From positions 32,234-96,233 of the forward strand of contig QAXH01005157.1 of the NCBI GenBank assembly GCA_004335635.1: 64,000 bases of DNA, given 5' to 3'. Positions within the stretch are counted from its first letter, which is position 1, and every line of letters starts with the position of its first letter. The DNA is from Chloromonas sp. AAM2. Lineage: Eukaryota; Chlorophyta; Chlorophyceae; Chlamydomonadales; Chlamydomonadaceae. Below the pieces are notes generated by a model that was not told the DNA's origin, did not search any database, and saw only the letters and a program-made list of their open reading frames with translations. The position numbers and the translations under genes were made by a program. Below are positions 47,478-59,101 of the stretch, piece by piece.

Positions 47478-50400
47478 ATGGCATCAGCAACAGGAGGTTT
47501 TGTTTATCGTTCGGAGCGTGTTACTTTGGAGCCACAATCAACCTCCGGCCAGGTGTGACGGGTAGCAGCTACAGCGCATGGCAATCATCGGGCTGCTGAT
47601 ATGGCTGCTGCTAGTCAGCATGGATTACAGTTGCTTGCCCTTGTCCACCCCCGCATGCTCCCAAATGCTGCAGAATGTGGGTCCAGGCACGTACAACGTC
47701 GCAGCCAGCCCTTGCAGCAACAGCATGGGCACAGGCGTGGGTTCAGCGCCCGTACCCTTCATGTCAAACATGGAGCGAGTACTCATGGAAAACACTACTA
47801 CCTCTATGACCACTCCAGGACCTGGGGCATACCAGGCAGACAAGGCAAGCGTGCTCAATTGGGGTAACAGCTGTCGCTATTAAAAGCGAGTGTGCTGACG
47901 CTATGAGGACCAGGTAGCAGTCCAATACCGGCAGTGCTTGCTGTCATGTCCAGGCACGGGGTAAAGCAGGCAGCCTGTGCAAACGTGCAATGGCATGCAC
48001 TTGGCAATGGTAATGCACGCAGCTACAGCTGCAGCGTTGTCTGCAGTTCACATGCATCCAATGTAGACAGTGTATGTGGCTGGGTAGAGCTGCCATGCCC
48101 GCCTTTTGGACAATTTATTGCTGCTGGCAGCAGGAGTAAGCACAGCTCCACAGTATTTTCACGTGTCTTGTCACGCAGGCATTAGACGTAGTTCAGCGGA
48201 AGCACGCTGAGTCCATCAATTACAGTGCCCCCTTTGCCAGCTTGACAGCACGGCTGCACACGGACAAGACACACAGCGGAAAACCAGGGTGCGTGACGGG
48301 CCAGCCAGGGCTTGTGGGCCAGAGTTTCTAGGCAAACGAAAGACAATGCAATCTGCTGGTTCCACTCTCTCGTCCCTGGCATGGGAGGTTATACAACATG
48401 CATACAATGGATGCTAAGGGTACGGCACAGACGGGACAGTTCCGGGTAATTAAGGCTTTCTTATCCCTCCTCAGCATTGCCGACGCTTGCTCCATTTCGA
48501 TCACTGCACGGCTGCTCAACCTGTGCATGTCTACTTTCCCTGCATGCTCAGGCCTGGCGCATACTCCGATGGCAACGCATGGCTCAAGCACCAGCACCGC
48601 TACACCGCAGCGCCCACTGCACAGCGGGTCAACTTCTCCCGTGTGGCGTCCGCCCCCTCCATCCCGCACCGGCACCAGTGCTACGGATACGAGGAGGGGC
48701 AGCAGGGGTCGCTGGTCATGCAGCCGCCACCCGACCCGATACACACAGGAGTGGGCAGGTGGGCCATCAGGCAGGCATAGGCACTGTTCACACGAGGTCA
48801 TACAGGCAAGCAGACAGATGTAGCCAGCCAGCATGACAGGGGTACGTAGCAGTGGTGGAAGCAAAATGGTCTGCCTGATACTCTTACGCGCCATTTGCGA
48901 AAGGTCTAGGGTTAAATTCATGGCTGGGGCGCGTCGGCAAGCAGACAGGTTGCAACCAGCCAGGGTGAGGCAGAACACTGTGAAGGGACAGGCATTCAAA
49001 TCATCAGGCCAGTCAATCACAACAACACAGTAGCAAGACACGGTACATGACTGTGGTGAGTGTCCCGTCTTGTGTGAGCAAGTTTTGTGTGGCCGTGACG
49101 CCGCCAGGGACACTGTGGGTCCCGGTGCCTATGACGTGCTGCGGACTAGCGTGGACAAGCCCAGGGCGGTGCAGTTTGGCAACAGCCACACGCGGAGAGG
49201 GCTGCAAGTCACGAGTACTACACCGGGACCGGGGCAATATGATACGGGCAAGGTAGGCCACTTGGATCCAATTCCTGCCTCTTGCCTGCGCACATGTACT
49301 CAGATTGCACGGGGCTGCAAACTAATGTTGTTGCATGATGCTGGACACGATGTCGATACCAACGTCTTCTGCACCGTTGTCCGATGAACTTGGTCAAGGG
49401 ATCTGCAGTCGAGCTAAGTAAGAATTGTGGGCATGGGTAGGCATGTGTTGTCTGATGCTGGACTGAGTGCCCTCAAGGTGAGTTCCTGAATGCTGCACTG
49501 AGTCCTAGTTACATTTTTATCCAAGAGTTACTGCGGTGTGGGCCTCTGGTTGGGAGTTCATGTTGTGATTCCCTTCACCACCTGTGTGCAGGGCGGCAAG
49601 CCCAACACAAATGGCATCGTTGTGACCATTGCTGGCGTGGATGTTCAGTTTGGCGGTGCATCGGGGAGTAGTCAGTTTGCATCCAAGGTTCCAATTCCTG
49701 CCCATAAACAAGTACAGGTGAGCGCACGATCCCAACCCTTTCTGGGCCTACATATCCTGACAGCTATCCTGACAGCCCAACCCTATCTGAAATCGAGCAT
49801 CATCACGTTCTGAACATGCTCACCCCAATGTGGCCAAAAGGACTTCAACAGGAATCTGAGGAGCAGCGGCTGCTTCAGTTGTCTTTTGAACTCGAACAAG
49901 ACTTGCATAGATAGTAAACATGCGAGTGAGAACAGCAGCTGCTTGCAGTTGTTGCAGACACTTTCATTGTGTTGACTGCAGGAATGGGACCGCACGCCCG
50001 GACCTGGTGCTTACAACCTTGGCAGAACCCTAGGCAGCGCCCCGCTTCCCTCTGGGTTGCAGTTCTTCGGGAGCAGTGCACGCAGGGGGTCGGACATTGA
50101 CCCGATGCGCAGCCTGGCAGCCCCTACATTCTTCCATTCACCAGGGTGGGTCTCCCGCATGAGGTTATGGGGCCTGGCCTAGGCGTGATGATGGCTCAAC
50201 CAACACAGCACACGTGGTGAAGGTCGCTTTGATCGACTTGCAGCAGAGATGAACGAGGCTGAAGTCTATGACGCTACTTTTTGTTGTCACTTGGGAGAGG
50301 AATGGATGAGGCTCAGGTCTACGGTGCGTCTCTGTTAATTTGATGGTTTGAACCTTGGTTTTGGTATGTGACTAGGGTTGCGCCAAAAGACCCTCCGATA

Positions 50401-52539
50401 CGTATGCGTTACGTATCCGATACCCGTATTGAAATGCGTATCGAAACTTACACGTGACCGTCACTACCCCTTCCAAGTTTCCGTTTGGCCTAAAACTTTG
50501 CCAGTGATATCCTTACATGTAATGCAGATGCCCTGCCAAGTCTTGTGCAATTCTGACATGTCTGGTCACTACATTTCACCACATCATTGTCCCCAGCCCC
50601 TCCGCGGAGGGGTGCATACAAAAGGGCATGCCAGCCCCATGTCAAAACTGTTTTGGGAAAACTGAAGATGCCACACCACTCAAAACATTGTCACAAGCTC
50701 AAAACAATCGCAAACGACGAGCTGCAATGCAATGTGGTCCGTATGTCCTCACCTGACTTGGCTAGACCTGGTCTATGACACGTAACACATGTTCAGGCTT
50801 AACCTTGCTCTCACAGACTTGCACGAGGGCTGCATGAGGGCTGGCCATGCAGGCTGTGCGCACCACCCCTCACTGATTGTGATGCCTGATTGTTGGCGCA
50901 GGCCGGCTGCATACAGTGTTCCACCCCAGGGCATCCGCATCATGCAGCAGTCCATGTCCGACCCTCGCCCCTTCAACCAAACCAGCAGCCGGTTTGCGTC
51001 CAATAGCAATGCAGGACCTGGGCCAGGTGAGCCAGACAAGAGTTGCGGGCCTGAATATCTAATTATAAGCCAGACAGGTTAGCACCTGGGCGGTACAGTT
51101 CCGTTAGTTGAGGGAGGGACAACAGGATGCGGCAAAACGCCAAACGTCATCAAAATGGCTAACATGTTTGGCAGGGAATCTCAGAAGCTTCAGGTAAGAG
51201 TTGCGGTAGAGGATAGACGGCTTTCAAAACCAGCAAGGGTAGCGCCTGGGCGGTACAGATCTGATAGTTGAGGAAGGGATCACCAAGTGCAAGCTTCGGG
51301 AGCTCATGGCCTTGTGTTGGTGGTCTCACGGTGTGGCCTTTGGATGGGACCAAGTGATACCCATCAGCAGGATTGATGGCTGCAGGATTGATTCGCATTC
51401 CTTGTTATGTGTCGCACATGTACAGGTGAATACCGGCCAGACTTGAATGACAATCTTGCGAAGGCGCTGCAAGACAAGGCAGCGATCAGCAAGGGTGGTG
51501 TGTTTGGGAGTGCAGCCAACCGGTGGGGGCTCGAAGGAAGGCAGCAGGCGCAGGCAGCGAAGCTGCCCGGGCCGGGCAACTATTCGGACTACGACCCGGC
51601 CAAACCTGCACACAAAGGGAACGACTCAGTGAGTGATGAGGAGTGAGGCGGGCGCTCCCAGAGGATATCAAGAGCACCAGCAGGAACGGTGGCAATGGCT
51701 GATAGGATTGAGAAGCGGTGCGCCACGCCATGACTGCATGAAGCACACACGTGGCATAAGACTACACAGGAGCGTTGACTGAGACTACGAGAACTGTTCA
51801 GTGTTGAGCGCAACATGGCACTGCTAGGAGACGCAGGATGACATGGCTATTATGACGATTCTGGCATCTCTTTGCGGATGCAGGTGTTTGCTTCCAAGAC
51901 TAAGCGCTTCATGCCAGCCAAAGCATCACCTACTGCCGTCGACACGACGGACGCAGTCTATGTGGTGGGCGCGCCCGAGGCGAACCAGGTCCGAGGCGAC
52001 CCTGCTCGCCTTGGCCCGGGGTCGTACAGCATGCCGGACCAGTGGAAAACTAAGGTACGATAACGCCACAGCTTATCAGTGATTGCTCGCGCAGCGGGGG
52101 TTAGGCAGGCCGCACTGCGATGCGTGCACGCACCTGTCGTGGACGCGATTGAAAGGCAGGCCAGACGGCGATTTGTACGCAGAGGCTTTGGTTGCGTAAA
52201 TACGATGCGCCTTGTCTGCCTGTCACCTGCGCGCAGAACGCGCGCCATTCCCTTGCGAGCGGCGTGCCAGGCTTTGGGTCCAATGCAAACCGTTCCGAAG
52301 CCACGAAACAGAGTGGAACCGCCGCAAACAATCCAGGGCCAGGACGATACAATACCACGAAGGATCTGCAAGCCGCGCTCAAACCTTTGACAGTGCCAAG
52401 TAAGGAGAGCGTGTTCGGCTCGCAAGTCAGCCGTTTCAAAGGTCCCGGCTCCTTCACGCCAGGCCCTGGGCAGTACGCAATCGGAGCCGATCTCGGCAAG
52501 AAGACCTTCAACATTACTTACAGCGGTGTGGCGGCGTGA
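47478..52539 (+). CDS. SHIPPO/STPGR (sperm-tail PG-rich repeat) protein
   Basis: Exons 47478-47552, 47674-47844, 48179-48288, 48552-48758, 49108-49252, 49592-49717, 49982-50145, 50902-51026, 51426-51628, 51884-52054 and 52237-52539 join in phase to 599 residues. About twelve PG-rich repeats of the SHIPPO type are visible, for example VGPGTYNV, TPGPGAYQ, KPGPGAYSD, TPGPGQYDT, TPGPGAYNL, LPGPGNYSD, NPGPGRYNT and TPGPGQYAIG. Proteins with these repeats (STPG1, STPG2, ODF3 and relatives) sit on or in axonemal microtubules of cilia and flagella, some as microtubule inner proteins. Many repeats are split across splice junctions at the PG Gly codon. The second intron starts with GC (47845), because only that donor keeps the frame into exon 48179. 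The start ATG at 47478 opens a short exon (MASATGGFVYRSERV). It shares its upstream region with gene D. Confidence 0.92.
50376..50460. repeat. Palindrome-rich element with CGATACGTA repeats (STPGR intron)
   Basis: ACTAGGGTTGCGCCAAAAGA is followed by CGATACGTATGCGTTACGTA and CGATACCCGTATTG. The AGGGTTG opening and the inverted GATACGTA/TACGTATC motifs suggest one end of a hAT-like DNA transposon or MITE. No matching far end was found in the intron. Confidence 0.35.
51079..51284 (+). repeat. Direct duplication inside STPGR intron 8
   Basis: GCACCTGGGCGGTACAG.TC plus TAGTTGAGG near 51081-51122 recurs near 51242-51284 as GCGCCTGGGCGGTACAG with TAGTTGAGG. Copies are 160 bp apart and about 85 percent identical by eye. 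Confidence 0.7.
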
Positions 52540-52709
52540 GTGTCGCATGTGTCTGGTACGCCTTTGGTGCCTGGTGATTGCTTGCCACAAACGGTGACTG
52601 TTCAGGTGCAAGGCGTTGCATTCATCGCCCTTGTGCCCCATAGATTAAACGTATTAGTATGAGATCAGCGTCATGGTGATTGGCAAGTCATATTCAAATT
52701 CTTATGAAA

Positions 52710-52714
52710 TGTAA
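52710..52714 (+). terminator. Candidate TGTAA poly(A) signal of the STPGR gene
   Basis: TGTAA lies 170 bp after the STPGR stop codon. Confidence 0.4.
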
Positions 52715-52844
52715 ATTCTCTCTGCTCCGCTGTCTCAGTTAAAGACGCCTACAGGCTTTCCACAGCTTTGATACCAACATGCAGTTGTTACCGCAAAGTC
52801 AGGTTGACTCCCTGACGCTCGCATTCCTTGTGAGAGAGAGAAGC

Positions 52845-52849
52845 TTACA
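52845..52849 (-). terminator. Candidate TGTAA poly(A) signal of CCT2
   Basis: TGTAA on the - strand lies 465 bp downstream of the CCT2 stop codon. Confidence 0.25.
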
Positions 52850-53314
52850 TACTTTCATTACTGGAATCAGCAACCAGAAATCAACAAGAAGTTGAAGCAA
52901 GGGGCGCGTGTGCGAGGGAGCTGCAGCATGCCGGAAGGCGGCGTCAGGAATGCAAGCCTGTTTCATTGTGCCTATGCACTCAAGGTCACTCGTCAGCACG
53001 AGAACTGTGTCAACATAGGACAGGTAACGACGCCGGGAACACAAACAGTAACACATAAAATGGCATGCACTTCCCGTATGGAAGCAACGCAAATTGAGTC
53101 GAAACTCTAACCTCCTGCATTGAGCTCACAACCTGCTGCGTCTTCATCAATTCAGAGTAAATCCAGAAGGAAGACACCCTCGCACATACGGCCAGTCATG
53201 AGGAAAGCCAAGAATTTGTTTCGCTCGAACAACATGGACCCTATGCCTAGGACAGCATCTCTCCAGCTCGCCAGGCCAGCCTCAACCAGCCGCTTAGCTC
53301 CTGTCCAATGGCAG

Positions 53315-56300
53315 TTACCCTCTCCGACGAGGCGCTGCCTTGATGATGTCGTCTACCCTCAGAATCATCTCTGCAGCTTCAGTCGCAGATGCGACAATCT
53401 GACTCTTGACACGGAACGATTCACAAATGCCCAATTCGGCCATGTCGCCTGCCTCGCCGCGGACAACGTCAATGCCCATGCGCGAATCAGCGTCAGCAGC
53501 ATGGGCGGCACGAAGATTGGAGACGATGTCAGCACTGCAATGAGAATGGCACGCACAGCAACGATGAATCTTATCAGCATGCTGCACAAGAGCAGGATGC
53601 GACGAGCCCTACAAGGCATGCTGTGCTGCAAAGGCAACTGTGTTGCGTACCAAGCAGCATGCAGGACGAACTGGTTCGCTAAGTGCTGAATCAGCAGGCT
53701 TGCCCATTGCCGCGCACCTGTCTAGACCTGCATTGTCACAGATGACAGCTGGGAGCGACCGCAACGCCCGGGCAAACGCTGCCATCGCAAGAGACTTCTT
53801 GCCTGCGACCACCAAGCAAAGCAATTCAAGAAGGCTGCTGTACCACCACCGCAAGCGCTTCCCATAACACTCTGTGATCAATGCTACAAGAACCTCCCAT
53901 AGCAACTGTGCAGGGTGTATAGCAAGCGTTGCGTTGAGGTGTAGCGCAGGTCAGCCCGCACACAAGGGCCGCACCTGGGGTCTTAATGGCCAACTCGTCA
54001 ATGGCCTTGGCCATGCGGGTCTCGGAGCAGCCCCCACCGTACACAACGCGAGAGTCCTGCACATGCACGTAGAGACATCCAGCCATGATGCTAAGACTCT
54101 TACCTCATCTCAGCAAGCTCTGTATCTCCAACGTTGTTGACATTGCAAAGCACAGTTGACTATGGCAGCATGCGCGTGCAAAGCAACAACCAGACACTCC
54201 GTACAATCACAACCCCTTGCACACCTCACGTTCAGTGTGAAGGCCGTATTCACCTCCAAACCGTGTTGACCACACCTTGACTGTTGCCTGCAGCACGCAC
54301 AGCGCGTCATGCAGTGAGCGCTCCGCCTCGTCCAGGATGTGTGTGGAGGCGCCCCGCAGCACGATTGTGCACGCCTCGCCCAGCTCAACACCTGTGTGCA
54401 TGCGTGATAAGCAGGCCAGCATCAGTGGAACGTGGCAGAAGGCAACTGAACGCGTTCAAAGGCGCTCATCCTGTGTCAGCAACGCAGTACCATACCAAGC
54501 CTAACCCAACTTCGAAATTCAAACCTGTACTTCAGAACACATCACTCTACAGTTCGTGCTTTGCAATTGCCAATGGTTGCGATAAAACGATTGATTGCCT
54601 ACACTCTATCCCCCATCAAGACTTGCTACTGCCCTGATTTCTGCCTTCGTGCCTTGAAAGACACCTTACCAGAGAAGTGGATGAGCTTGTCCTCCCCGAT
54701 CATGATTTCCTCAATGAGCTTGCAGCTGCCCAGCTTAACTGACTTGGGGTCGTCAAATGTGGATGTGATCTCGCCGCCCAGCACAAGTGCAAGGTTCTCG
54801 ATGCCGTCAAAATCAGCATGCTCTGCAGGGCGAGTGGAGTGCATGGTATAGCTACAGGAGGGTTGTACGTGAAACAGGCATGTAGAGCTGCTGACGAGGG
54901 GCCGGATGAGGAGAGGGAGACTGCAGGTAATCCTTGCAACAACAACAACAACAACATTCAAGGGCGACTGGAGTACTTTGCCGAGCTTCCAGGGGGGTCG
55001 CAAGTTCATGCAAAAAAACATCCAAAACTGTGACGCTGTGAACAAGGGCATGGCTTGCAACAAGAACAACGAATGACAAATGATACTAGATGTTATAGCG
55101 TGCCCTCACTGCAGGCATTGGGAAAGACCGTGAAGTAACACAGCTGGAGCCACAGGCCTCCATTACTCTCGCTCTGTTCTGCATGCATGTGGGCCTGGTA
55201 TGTGGGTGGACATATGCCACATCACAGTGTATTGCTCACCAATGGCCATGATGCCTGCATCTGCAAACATCTGCTCTGGGTAGTTGTAGATCAATTGCCG
55301 GTTGATGAAGCAGTTGATGCCATGAGCAATGATCTTGTCGACTTTCTCCTTCATCTTGTTCTTCTCTGCCGCCTCGATTTCAGCCACCTGTGATCAAGCA
55401 ACATGACACCGACACACTTGTCAGTTGACAGCATCAGAATGTACATACGTCAACTCAACATGGAGGAGTAGCAACCATGCAATAGCATTCCATCCAAGTC
55501 CAAGCAGAAGCAAGTACACAACACACCACTGCGCACCGTAACATTAGCAAGTGATAGCACACACATTGGTCGATGCTGTGACGCAATCATTCAGCAAGGC
55601 CTGCACAAATTGTAAACATGGCCCTTCGACATGCTCCTTACCTTATCCAAGGCGTCCACCCTGACACGTGCGCCGTAGATCTTGATCTTGTCCGTGTCCA
55701 TTGCTGTGTTGGCGACCAGAATCTTGGCATTCTCGATGCGCTTGGGCTGCACAGAGCGCACACGTTAAACGGGCTACAGTCACGGGCTACAGCATCAATG
55801 GCGTGCAAGACTGGCAACACAATGGCCATGAAAGCTGCACATGCAGTGGATGCAGCCACCTCTGCCACCATGTGAGTGAGCCTCCCATGCAAGCAGTAAC
55901 AAGTCACATAACAACTCGCAATTTGAGTGAATTCTATTGATGCTGTTGTACCAAGGAACGTATGCTAGCATATGCATGCGTGCATTGCATGCATGCCTGT
56001 GGCCAGGGGCAGCTTCTCCTCAAGCGTGATGCGGACGCCTTGCTGTTGGTGTGCACCGTTAAAAATTGAAACCATAATATGTCCAATCCAAGCTAGCAGG
56101 TACGCATAAGAGATTGGCCATGATTCAGTCAATCCAAGCACAATCGCCCTCTGGCCTCGCGCACCCCCAAATGGACCCCAAATGGACCTTTTAGTTAGTT
56201 GGCCTTTGTTGTCGCATTGCCATGCAAGCAGTAACAACTCACATGCCATGTTCGAGCAGAAGCCCACCGAGTGCAAAAGCCCGGAGAGCCTATCCTCCAC

Positions 56301-58644
56301 CACCCTCACGCCCCAAGCAGCCCTTACCTGCCCCACGCCGATTTTCTTGTCAAGGATGTAACCCTCGTCCAGGTAGGACTCTCTCAACGCACCGCCCGCC
56401 TTCTTGATGATGTGGATGGCTTCGAGGTTGCCACTGCCTGTGGAGCACGTGGGCAAGGGCAATGTTCAAAGAATGCGCCTTGCGTACATGGAGCTTTAAA
56501 AAGCTAGCTCTTACAGCCTGTTCCAACTACAACCGAACTAAATCTGCACTTAGTCTAGTCAAGTTGATGGAGGTTCTGAGCAGACCGGTAATGCTGTGCA
56601 ATCATACTGGTTCCAAGTTTTCCTTCATATCCCAATCCCTGCCGTTCAGAACTAGCCCACTGGCCGGACTTGTCCATACGATAACTTGTATGTACTCACC
56701 CTTTAGTCGGAGAATGGCATCCACCGCCAGATTGGAGAAGTGCTCCTTGTCACCCGTAAGAATCTTGCTGCTAAGAGTGGTCTTGGCAATCTTAATCAGA
56801 TCCTGTGATGCGGACATGCAAGGGTGAATGATCACATGCCGTTCCCGGTTTGGATGGCTGACTTGCAGATGCAGTAGCGTTCTTGCAGCAGGTTCATAAT
56901 AGGCACACTCCTTGCCTTCTCAGACTCCATCCAGTCATGTGCTCCAGCTAGTCGCAAATGAGCAACCTGCCTTGACCCTGTCTGGTAACGTGGGCAACGC
57001 GTGCCTTGTTGCAACCCTGAAAGTCAATCTCGCACCTCTCTGAATAGCGACGGGTTATCCTGGTGATTGAAGGCGGAGGCGGTGAGCACAGACCGCGCCA
57101 TGTCAGCAGACTCACGGAAACCTGCATGGATACATCATGAGCCATGGACATGGCGCAGCCGTTGTATACCTTGCATGGACTAGTTGATGCACTGACAGGA
57201 CCACCATGCCGAACAACACCGCCTGACTTGCTGTCTCGGCAAGACCAGTGCGACAAGCACGGCCTCATTCATGCAGGCACTGCCCTTGCTCGCGCTATCG
57301 TGAAGCGTACGATCTTGTCCAAGGTTGGACCTTGCATGTCATGCAACCACTTGCCACTGCCATTATGCGCTGTCCATTGGCAGGCAGAGCGTTTGCTATG
57401 GCTGGCCCTGAGGCATGCTTTGCATGTCGTTGTCGGAATGCAACCCAATATTCAAACTTGGCCGGTTGTGCGCACCTGCGATGATTGTCATTGGATGCAC
57501 CTTTGCGTTGACCAGCTGCTCTGCCTCCCGCAGGAGCTCACCCGCCAGCACCACCACGCTTGTGGTCCCGTCGCCCACCTCGTCATCCTGAACCTTGCTT
57601 ATGTCTGCAGGCATTGTTACACGTGCATACGTATTCCAACCACAGTGTACACGCAGTGTCTGCCACACTTCACTGATGGACTGTGACAATTGCAAGCGAC
57701 TGTTTGCAACGCAGTCCGAGCATGCACGTGACTTACTCCAGTATAACGAATCATGGCAGCTGCCAGCTACACCGTATCGAATTCCCTTGAGATTCATCGC
57801 ACACTCACCGACTAGCACTTTAGCTGCGGGGTTGTCAATGTAGATGGCCTTGAGAATAGTGGCACCGTCGTTTGTCACTGTCACCTCCTGTCCGCGACCC
57901 ATACTTTGCAGGATCTTATCCTGCAACACCACGTTGGCCGAGCAATGGCATGGTATGTCAAACATGGTCATGGTGGAGGTGCAATTATGGTGGGTTGTCC
58001 ATCAGCACTGTCATGAAACAAAACTGCTACACGTTGGAACCTGCCGTGCACTCCACAACAAGCACAAGATTATTGATAATGTTGCAATGGCTGTGACTGC
58101 CGCGTGCCATACGTGCAGCACGTGTGCCATGGAAGCCCCTTACACATGTGCGTGTGACAAGCCAAACCAGTGGTTTCCATTTTCACCCTACTTACCATGC
58201 CCTTGGGCCCCAAAGTGGACTTGACTAAGTCTGCGATCGCCACTGCTCCCACGAACGCAGCCTGTTGTGCACAAGCAAACGCATGCATGGTGGTGGATGT
58301 GTGGGACTGCAAATCATGCAAGATCCTGCTGCTGTCAAGCTCCCTTTCTGTTGCATGTAGCTGTGACAATTGCCTGGAAGCACAGCACAAACAATGGAAC
58401 CTGCTTTGATCTGTGACACTGGCGGGCATGATGAACACCAATCCGCAAAGCGCGTCTTCCAGGCATTCCGCCACAATGTTGTCCAGTGCATTGCGTTTGT
58501 GTGCTTGAGATCCAAGCTGATAAGAAGCCTGCGACATGAGGCACCGCGTCTGCATCGCCATGTACCTACCAAGCGGGCATTCTCTCCTCTTTCTTCGTGT
58601 GCTCCTTGCTGCAGAATACTATGTTGCGCGTTCATCTGCGTCAT
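53315..58644 (-). CDS. CCT2: T-complex protein 1 subunit beta (CCT2), cytosolic chaperonin TRiC
   Basis: Exons, from high to low: 58570-58644, 58196-58261, 57809-57920, 57476-57604, 57036-57121, 56700-56802, 56328-56437, 55642-55746, 55240-55387, 54670-54822, 54276-54391, 53975-54056, 53718-53802, 53315-53534. They join in phase to 529 residues, the usual length of the family. Diagnostic blocks in order: [12 protein letters not shown] (36-47), NDGATIL (64-70), the ATP-hydrolysis motif GDGTTS (95-100), [91 protein letters not shown], and [16 protein letters not shown] at the end. These pick out the beta subunit among the eight CCT subunits. With the other subunits it forms the double-ring ATP-dependent folding machine for actin, tubulin and many WD-repeat proteins, so it matters for cilium assembly too. 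The ATG at 58642-58644 is preferred because it gives a short N-terminus (MTQMNAQHS) of normal size; the ATG at 58633-58635 is an alternative. It is divergent from the next gene. Confidence 0.97.
54937..54958. repeat. CAA microsatellite in a CCT2 intron
   Basis: Six to seven CAA units lie in the intron between exons 54670-54822 and 55240-55387. Confidence 0.8.
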
Positions 58645-59101
58645 GCAAGAGGCGCCAAGCACGTCAGACGCGGTTGGCCGATCAAGTGCAGGCCAGATCG
58701 AGAGCCGCTTCGAAGGGCGCGCGCCACCAATCCACCCTCTTCACAGCAGACAGAGAGGCGGCTGACAGGAATGCATAATGTGGCAGCTCACGTTCTGTGG
58801 CGTGTGAAGCACTGAGCAGGTAGGAAATGATCAGTCGCGAGCTGGGGTTTGCACTTGCTCCGCTATATAATCACTGCAGTTTGTCAACGTATGCAATGAT
58901 CATCACTGACAACAAGTTGTTCAGACACCGGTGCCCATGAGCTTGCATCAAGTTTTGAAATCGCACGTTTCCAACCCCCCCGTTGAGGGCCACATTCGGT
59001 CGAAGGTGTGGCAGGTACGTAAAAAAGGAAATCCTGGTCCTGGTTTGCGTCCACGTTGTCATTTTGGGAGCTGTCCGTTGAGCACCACACATCGACTCGG
59101 G
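58645..59101. promoter_or_regulatory. Divergent promoter region of CCT2 and the thioredoxin-fold gene
   Basis: The start codons are 457 bp apart and face away from each other. TATATAA at 58864-58870 could be the TATA box of the + strand gene. No clear heat-shock elements were recognised. Confidence 0.4.

Larger units (their letters stand above)
52540..53314. other. Convergent 3' region between STPGR and CCT2 genes
   Basis: No gene is seen. The open frame running through 53120-53689 on the + strand is a shadow of CCT2 exons. Confidence 0.5.
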
